Assembly (NCBI RefSeq): GCF_014648435.1
Contig: NZ_BMRC01000014.1
Location: 127,439-191,438, forward strand
Source of the DNA: Nonomuraea spiralis
Lineage (GTDB): Bacteria > Actinomycetota > Actinomycetes > Streptosporangiales > Streptosporangiaceae
Length of the DNA: 64,000 nt
Direction: 5' to 3'
In this document: piece by piece, positions 59,638 through 64,000 of the stretch
How positions within the stretch are numbered: the first letter of the stretch is position 1
How the letters are laid out: each line of letters starts with the position of its first letter
The notes under the pieces: model-generated
Told to the model about the DNA's origin: nothing
Databases searched by the model: none
What the model saw: the letters and a program-made list of their open reading frames with translations, nothing else
Program-made: the position numbers and the translations under genes

Positions 59638-60389
59638 GCGAACGCCTGGAGGACCACTCCGGCCGCCAGCAGGTCGTTGCGTACGGCACGGGCCAGTCCG
59701 ACGGCGTCAGGCGTGTCTCCGTGGACGCACAGCGAACGGGCGGAAACAGACACCCGGCTGCCGTCCACGGCCGTCACAGAGCCTTCCAGGGCCATCCCGC
59801 GGGCCCGCGCCGTCACCGCCGCCACGTCGTGGATCACCGCCCCCGCCTCCCGCCGCGGCACCAGCGCCCCCGCCGCCGTGTACGCCCGGTCGGCGAACGC
59901 CTCGCTCACCGTCGGTACGCCCGCGGCCGCGGCCACCTCGTGCACCGCCGAGACCGGCAGCGTCAGCACGGGCAGCGCGGGATCGTAGTCGGCGACGGCG
60001 TCGATCAGGGCCGTCGCCTGCTCTTTGTCGCGGCAGACGCGGTTGTACAGGGCGCCGTGGGGCTTGACGTAGGAGACCCGGCCGCCCATCGCCCTGGCGA
60101 TGCCGTCGACGGCCGCGAGCTGGTAGAGCACCTCGGCGCACAGCTCCTCGGGCTCGACGTCCATCTCCCTGCGGCCGAAGTGGGCCAGGTCGCGGTAGGA
60201 CACCTGCGCCCCGATCGACACGCCGCGGTCGACGGCCGCAGCGCACGTGCGTCTGATCGTCACGGGGTCGCCCGCGTGGAAGCCGCAGGCCACGTTGGCG
60301 CTGGTGACGATGTCCAGCAGCGCGAGGTCGTCGCCGAGCCGCCAGATGCCGAAACCCTCACCGAGGTCCGCGTTGAGGTCGATCACCAT
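59634..60389 (-). CDS. pxpA: 5-oxoprolinase subunit PxpA
   Basis: The product has 251 residues of the LamB/YcsF family. The diagnostic start is IDLNADLGEGFGIWRLGDD, followed by SANVACGFHAGDPVTIRRT and SYVKPHGALYNRV and, near the end, LCVHGDTPDAV. It handles the hydrolytic step of ATP-dependent 5-oxoproline opening together with PxpBC, salvaging spontaneously formed pyroglutamate. It is the first gene of the coupled pxpABC operon. GGTGGG precedes the ATG. The thioesterase gene stops 16 bases upstream on the same strand. Confidence 0.93.
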   Translation of the reverse strand: MVIDLNADLGEGFGIWRLGDDLALLDIVTSANVACGFHAGDPVTIRRTCAAAVDRGVSIGAQVSYRDLAHFGRREMDVEPEELCAEVLYQLAAVDGIARAMGGRVSYVKPHGALYNRVCRDKEQATALIDAVADYDPALPVLTLPVSAVHEVAAAAGVPTVSEAFADRAYTAAGALVPRREAGAVIHDVAAVTARARGMALEGSVTAVDGSRVSVSARSLCVHGDTPDAVGLARAVRNDLLAAGVVLQAFA

Positions 60390-60405
60390 CCCACCATCAT
60401 GGCGG

Positions 60406-61182
60406 TTAGGGCTCCCTCGGCGCGACGAACAACGTCTGAGTCGCCGTACCGACCTCGCCGAGTTCGTCGTACAGGGTGGACCGGGTCAGGCCGCGGCCGG
60501 AGGGGCCGATCGCGGTGGCCGCGTCCATGCAGATCCACTCGCCCGCGGGCGTGCGGAACAACGAGATCGTCAGGTCGACGTTGACGAACACGTGGGTGGC
60601 GAAGTCGACGGCGGGGCTCACGCCGTTGCCGCTGTCGGCGAACACGGCCAGCCGCTCGACCGGGGTGATCTCCTCGCCCTCCACCAGCGGCACGGTCAGC
60701 CTGCCCCACACCGTGGCGGGGCCCGTACGCATCGGGGCGCCGCTGACGTACCGCCAGTCGAGCGCCCTGCCGTAGCCGAAGCCCGAGAGCAGCCACGAGG
60801 CGGCGTGCTCGGACGAGGGCGGCGGCACGGGCGCGGGCGGCGCGGGCGCCGGCGTGGCGGGGGTGTCCGCCTCGCGGATGCGCCACGCGGTGGCCCTGGC
60901 GTACTCGCGCCCGCCGGACAGGACGGACGCCGACAGGCACTGCACGCGCTTGCCGTCGCGGACGACGCCGGTGACGACCTCCAGCTCGGCCACGGGGACC
61001 GGGGAGAACACGTCGACCGCCAGCCTGGACAGCTCCAGCCCCGGCCGCGGCGCGGTCGCGGCCAGCTCGTGGACGATCAGGGCGGTCACCGGGCCCATGT
61101 GCTGGGTACGCGGGTCCCAAGGGCCCTGGGTGTGCTCGGAGGCCAGGTAGCGGCCCAGGGCCAGACGGCGGTACATCGACAT
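60406..61182 (-). CDS. thioesterase-family protein (acyl-CoA thioesterase-like)
   Basis: The product has 258 residues with a double hot-dog layout: GRYLASEHTQGPWDPRTQHM, PVTALIVHELAATAPRPGLE and SRLAVDVFSPVPVAELEVVT in the first half, and WGRLTVPLVEGEEITPVERL, FVNVDLTISLFRTPAGEWIC and MDAATAIGPSGRGLTRSTLY in the second, separated by a Pro-rich linker. This matches the actinobacterial thioesterase family with acyl-CoA thioesterase TesB-like C-terminus. The substrate is unknown. The ATG at 61182 has GAGGCGACCGCC upstream. Confidence 0.8.
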   Translation of the reverse strand: MSMYRRLALGRYLASEHTQGPWDPRTQHMGPVTALIVHELAATAPRPGLELSRLAVDVFSPVPVAELEVVTGVVRDGKRVQCLSASVLSGGREYARATAWRIREADTPATPAPAPPAPVPPPSSEHAASWLLSGFGYGRALDWRYVSGAPMRTGPATVWGRLTVPLVEGEEITPVERLAVFADSGNGVSPAVDFATHVFVNVDLTISLFRTPAGEWICMDAATAIGPSGRGLTRSTLYDELGEVGTATQTLFVAPREP

Positions 61183-61196
61183 GACGGCGGTCGCCT

Positions 61197-62747
61197 CTAG
61201 ATCTCGTCGGGGATGTCGGCGATGTCGTCGAGCGCCGCCGCCAGCTCGTCGGGGTCGCCCCCGATGCGCTCGGCGATCTCGATCAGCACGTGGAGCACGT
61301 CGTGGCGGTCGTGGCCGAGGTCGAGCAGGCGCTGGGCGGCCTCCCACAACTGCGGCGGGTCGCCGTCCCACAGCCGGGTCGCGATCTCCTCGTGCCAGGC
61401 CAGGTGCTCCTGGTCGATCGTGCCGCCGTGGTCGATCTCGAGTAACGTGCGCCGGTCGGCCTCGTCGGCCGGGTTGAGCCTGTCGAGGTCGATCCCGTTG
61501 TGCACCCCTTGCAGGAACGGGAACGCGAACACCCGCCTGGCCAGCGCCGACAGGTCGCCGTCCGGCAGCAGCCGCTCCAGCAGCGGCCGGTCGAGCCCGA
61601 ACGACGTCGGGTCGCGGTAGGCCTCGGGGAACTTGCCCGTGGCCTCCCACACCGCGTCGAGCGTGGCCTTGAGCCCCTGCTCGGGCAGGCCCGTACGGCG
61701 CGCGGCGAAGCGCACCCACGCCGACAGCACGTGCGGCATCGCCTCCTGCTCGGCCACGCTCAGCATCACCTTGCGCGGCAGCCAGTCGAGCAGGAACGTC
61801 TCGCTCTTGGTCGGGCTGATCCGCAGCGGCCGGTTGAAGTCGCGCTCGCAGCCGTAGTCGATGATGTGGTCGGCGCAGCGCGAGGCGGCCGACGGGTCCG
61901 ACAGGTGCTCGGCCGCGTCGGAGGCCAGGAACTCCGCGGCCAGCATGGCCCGCCGCTCGCGGCTGTAGGGCGCCTCGATGTGCAGCGGCGCCGGACGCTT
62001 GCGGCCCGGCGGCAGCGCCTTGAGCCGGGCGCGGGCGAAGGCGTGGTAGGCGCTGTAGCTGTCGCTCACCGGCGGCGGCGTCTTGGGCTCCCTGGTGGCC
62101 TTCATGGCCGACTCCAGCAGCGCCCTGGCCTGCTCGGGCTGGATCTCCTCGAACAGCAGCATCGGGTTCCCGGCCGCCTCGGCCCTGGCCTGCTCCAGCA
62201 GCTTGTCGACGTGCGAGGAGACCCAGGCGTCGCGGGCCATCCCGCTCATGTTGTGGTCGACGACCACGACCAGCGCGTGGCGGTCGCTCGGCGGGGATGC
62301 CTCGTTCCAGCGGTAGGCGAACGTGCAGATCACCGTGTCCTGGTCGCCGTAGGCGTCGCGGGAGACGTAGCAGCCGGTGGGTTTGACCGCGCCCACCCGG
62401 TCGGCCCAGCCGGGCCTGGCCACGCCGGACTCCATCATCGCCAGCGCCGCCCCCTCGGCCTTGGCGCCCTGGCGGGCGGTGCCCAGGTAGGCCAGGCACA
62501 CCAGCAGCGTCAGGGAGGCCGGGGTGCCGGCCTTGGCCGCGTAGTCGACCAGGCCCTCCCCGAGGACCTGCTCCACGTCACCGCCCCTGACCCGTCTGCC
62601 CCACCAGGCCCCGATCATGTCGGAGACCATCAGCTCCGCGTCGAGAGGGCTGCGCACCGCGAGCAGCTCGCGGGCCGCCTGCACCATCTCCTTGAACACG
62701 TCGTCTGGCGGGGTGCTCTCCCGGGGATCTCGTCGGTGTCGGCGCAC
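61197..62747 (-). CDS. conserved-type hypothetical protein, 516 aa
   Basis: The product has 516 residues, soluble, with no signal or membrane segment and balanced composition. Codon bias shows that it is a real gene. Recognisable stretches are CTFAYRWNEA.., VVVVDHNMSGMARDAWVSSH near residue 165 and a C-terminal part DHGGTIDQEHLAWHEEIATR, then LLDLGHDRHDVLHVLIEIAE, which resembles the DUF1841-type helical pattern. I cannot name a function. GAGAGTGAGGGC precedes the GTG start; it lies 14 bases upstream of the thioesterase gene and may be in one transcript with it. Confidence 0.65.
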   Translation of the reverse strand: MRRHRRDPRESTPPDDVFKEMVQAARELLAVRSPLDAELMVSDMIGAWWGRRVRGGDVEQVLGEGLVDYAAKAGTPASLTLLVCLAYLGTARQGAKAEGAALAMMESGVARPGWADRVGAVKPTGCYVSRDAYGDQDTVICTFAYRWNEASPPSDRHALVVVVDHNMSGMARDAWVSSHVDKLLEQARAEAAGNPMLLFEEIQPEQARALLESAMKATREPKTPPPVSDSYSAYHAFARARLKALPPGRKRPAPLHIEAPYSRERRAMLAAEFLASDAAEHLSDPSAASRCADHIIDYGCERDFNRPLRISPTKSETFLLDWLPRKVMLSVAEQEAMPHVLSAWVRFAARRTGLPEQGLKATLDAVWEATGKFPEAYRDPTSFGLDRPLLERLLPDGDLSALARRVFAFPFLQGVHNGIDLDRLNPADEADRRTLLEIDHGGTIDQEHLAWHEEIATRLWDGDPPQLWEAAQRLLDLGHDRHDVLHVLIEIAERIGGDPDELAAALDDIADIPDEI

Positions 62748-62828
62748 GCCCTCACTCTCTCGTATTCCAGGCGCAAACGGTGAAGAGAACTCGGCCTGGT
62801 GACCCCGATGTTATCGGTGGAACCGCGC

Positions 62829-63053
62829 TCAGCGGGGACTTCGGGGCGGCGGGGCGGAGTTCACGATGGCGAGCAGGTGCTCGCGGGCGATGCGTTCCAC
62901 GACCTCCGGCGTCGGCGGGACGCCGAGGTGCTCCGCGCATGCGCACACATCGGCCACGCACCGGTCGATGGTGTCCACGGGTACGGTCAGGAACTCTTCG
63001 GCCAGCCGGAGACTGACCGGCTCCCTGAGGAAGCGTGTGGCCAGAGCGAGCAT
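62829..63053 (-). CDS. small hypothetical protein, 74 aa
   Basis: The frame reads MLALATRFLREPVSLRLAEE, FLTVPVDTIDRCVADVCACA, EHLGVPPTPEVVERIAREHL and ends LAIVNSAPPPRSPR. Third positions are G/C-rich and AGAGGAA lies 11 bases before the ATG at 63053. The N-terminal 30 residues may be an amphipathic helix. There are three cysteines (CVADVCAC). I do not recognise it; the DVCACAEHLGV.PTPEVVERIA pattern recalls small three-helix proteins conserved in actinomycetes. Confidence 0.55.
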   Translation of the reverse strand: MLALATRFLREPVSLRLAEEFLTVPVDTIDRCVADVCACAEHLGVPPTPEVVERIAREHLLAIVNSAPPPRSPR

Positions 63054-63194
63054 AGTTGTGAGATTCCTCTGGAGACCCGGGAGCAAACCCCCAGGAACGT
63101 ATGCAGGGTGACTTGCGCTCCCATTTCATCTTTTCTCGGGCTTGTGTCAAGGCTCTGCGACGCCTGTGTTCGCTTCTCGTGCAAAGCTGGTTCC

Positions 63195-63767
63195 ATGCGC
63201 ATCCAGCTCGCCCAGCGGGACGAGGCAGACGAGCTCCTCGGCCGCAGCCCGCTCGCCCTGCTTGTCGGCATGCTGCTCGACCAGCAGATTCCCATGGAAT
63301 GGGCGTTCACGGGGCCTTACACCATCTCCGAACGGCTGGGGCACGACCTGACCGCCGAGGAGATCGCCGCCTGCGACCCCGAGGCGTTCGCCGCGCTGCT
63401 GGCGCAGAAGCCGGCCGTTCACCGTTATCCCAAGTCGATGGCTGCCCGCGTGCAGCAGCTCGCGGCCTACCTCGTCGAACACTACGACGGGCGGCCGGAG
63501 CTCATCTGGAGCGACGCGGCCGACGGGAAAGACTTGGTGAAACGACTGCAGGCCCTTCCGGGATACGGCAAGCAGAAGGCCCAGATCTTTTTGGCATTGC
63601 TGGGCAAGCAGCTGGGGGTCCAGCCGTCAGGCTGGCGTGAGGCAGCCGGACTCTACGGCGAGGAGGGGTCATTCCGGTCGGTGGCCGACGTGGTCGACGC
63701 CGACAGTCTGGGCCGGGTGCGCGCCGCCAAACAGGAGGCCAAGCGCGCGGCGGCCAAGGGCGAGTAA
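63195..63767 (+). CDS. HhH-GPD-type base-excision DNA repair family protein
   Basis: The product has 190 residues. The helix-hairpin-helix region is KRLQALPGYGKQKAQIFLAL and the N-terminal block LLVGMLLDQQIPMEWAFTGP matches the uncharacterised actinobacterial HhH-GPD subfamily of base-excision repair proteins. In true glycosylases a catalytic Asp follows about 20 residues after the hairpin; here that region reads GVQPSGWREAAG without an obvious Asp, so activity is uncertain. The start ATG at 63195 has no ribosome site; AAAGCT six bases upstream could make it leaderless. Confidence 0.82.
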   Translation: MRIQLAQRDEADELLGRSPLALLVGMLLDQQIPMEWAFTGPYTISERLGHDLTAEEIAACDPEAFAALLAQKPAVHRYPKSMAARVQQLAAYLVEHYDGRPELIWSDAADGKDLVKRLQALPGYGKQKAQIFLALLGKQLGVQPSGWREAAGLYGEEGSFRSVADVVDADSLGRVRAAKQEAKRAAAKGE

Positions 63768-63973
63768 CCTGATCTTGCTGCGCAACGTGGAGCGACTTTG
63801 ACAGGATGCGTTGACCCTTATGGCGACCGGGCGGCGGCGGGGGCTTCCGTCGGCGCATGCCCATCGCCGATGATGTACTGCAGAATCCGGTCGCCCGGAG
63901 CTGCGCTACGCCGATACACAGTTATGGAGATGTGCCGCGTGGGAGACCCTGGCACGCGACGGAGGTGCCGACC
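63768..63973. other. intergenic region before last partial gene
   Basis: This 206-base gap holds a TTGACA box (63798-63803) with a TATGGC 15 bases later, a weak promoter candidate, and a good ribosome site GGAGGTG before the ATG at 63974. I see no other gene. Confidence 0.4.
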
Positions 63974-64000
63974 ATGAGCGCCGAGACCTCCGTTCCCCGT
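63974..64000 (+). CDS. start of an unidentified gene (partial)
   Basis: Nine codons (MSAETSVPR) remain before the window ends. A good ribosome site (GGAGGTGCCGACC) precedes the ATG, which makes a true start likely. Too little sequence is present to assign a function. Confidence 0.5.

Overview
The window is about 64 kb of very GC-rich DNA with codon use strongly biased to G or C at third positions, GTG and TTG starts, and many transcripts that seem to lack a 5' leader. Together with the gene content (an actinobacterial-type gas vesicle cluster, lexA next to nrdR-nrdJ, an SthA-type transhydrogenase, SapA-like secreted proteins, F420-type oxidoreductases) this points to a filamentous actinomycete. 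Streptosporangiales (for example Nonomuraea-like) is my best guess, not proven. I see no rRNA, tRNA, CRISPR array, transposase or integrase, so this looks like ordinary chromosome.

Layout. 1-930: end of a DUF4097 gene and a small convergent membrane protein. 1242-6762: a complete ten-gene gas vesicle operon in the order gvpY-Z-A-F-G-O-J-L-S-K. 6859-10778: a DUF218 protein, a cytochrome P450 with a striking promoter/operator, and a proline/tryptophan-rich membrane protein. 11105-13720: leuS preceded by what looks like a full leucine attenuator: a leaderless 14-residue leader peptide with three consecutive Leu codons, alternative hairpins and an intrinsic terminator. 13722-19611: LLM oxidoreductase, DoxX-like protein, tricorn protease and a MalY/PatB-type C-S lyase. 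19612-26556: a DNA-damage and nucleotide block: lexA, its divergent neighbour whose C-terminal LysM domain appears broken, nrdR and the B12-dependent reductase nrdJ. Two gene-poor stretches lie here (19612-20391 and 22360-23220).

26581-42362: mixed genes: secreted GDPD and GH18 chitinase, three MFS exporters, two FMN-binding PPOX-family proteins, an amidohydrolase, a PrsW-type membrane protease, an HxlR regulator divergent from its likely target exporter, two SapA-like secreted paralogues, an AhpD/CMD protein with a textbook ECF41-type promoter, two very small basic proteins in a probable operon, and an AlkX/YcaQ-type DNA glycosylase. 42489-48113: an oligopeptide-type ABC importer operon (two permeases, one fused double ATPase, one lipoprotein). 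48197-53261: a membrane-anchored double-AAA (CbxX/EccA-like) ATPase, a haloalkane dehalogenase and a TPR membrane protein. 53508-61182: MFS, DoxX, DMT transporter, sthA, the translationally coupled pxpABC 5-oxoprolinase operon and a thioesterase. 61197-64000: two unknown proteins, an HhH-GPD repair protein and the first codons of a further gene.

The strongest leads for new biology are the leuS attenuator, the small-protein operon at 38179-38638, the ECF41 promoter whose sigma factor is not in the window, the decayed SOS-neighbour gene, and a run of promoters whose -10 box lies 6-7 nt before the start codon.
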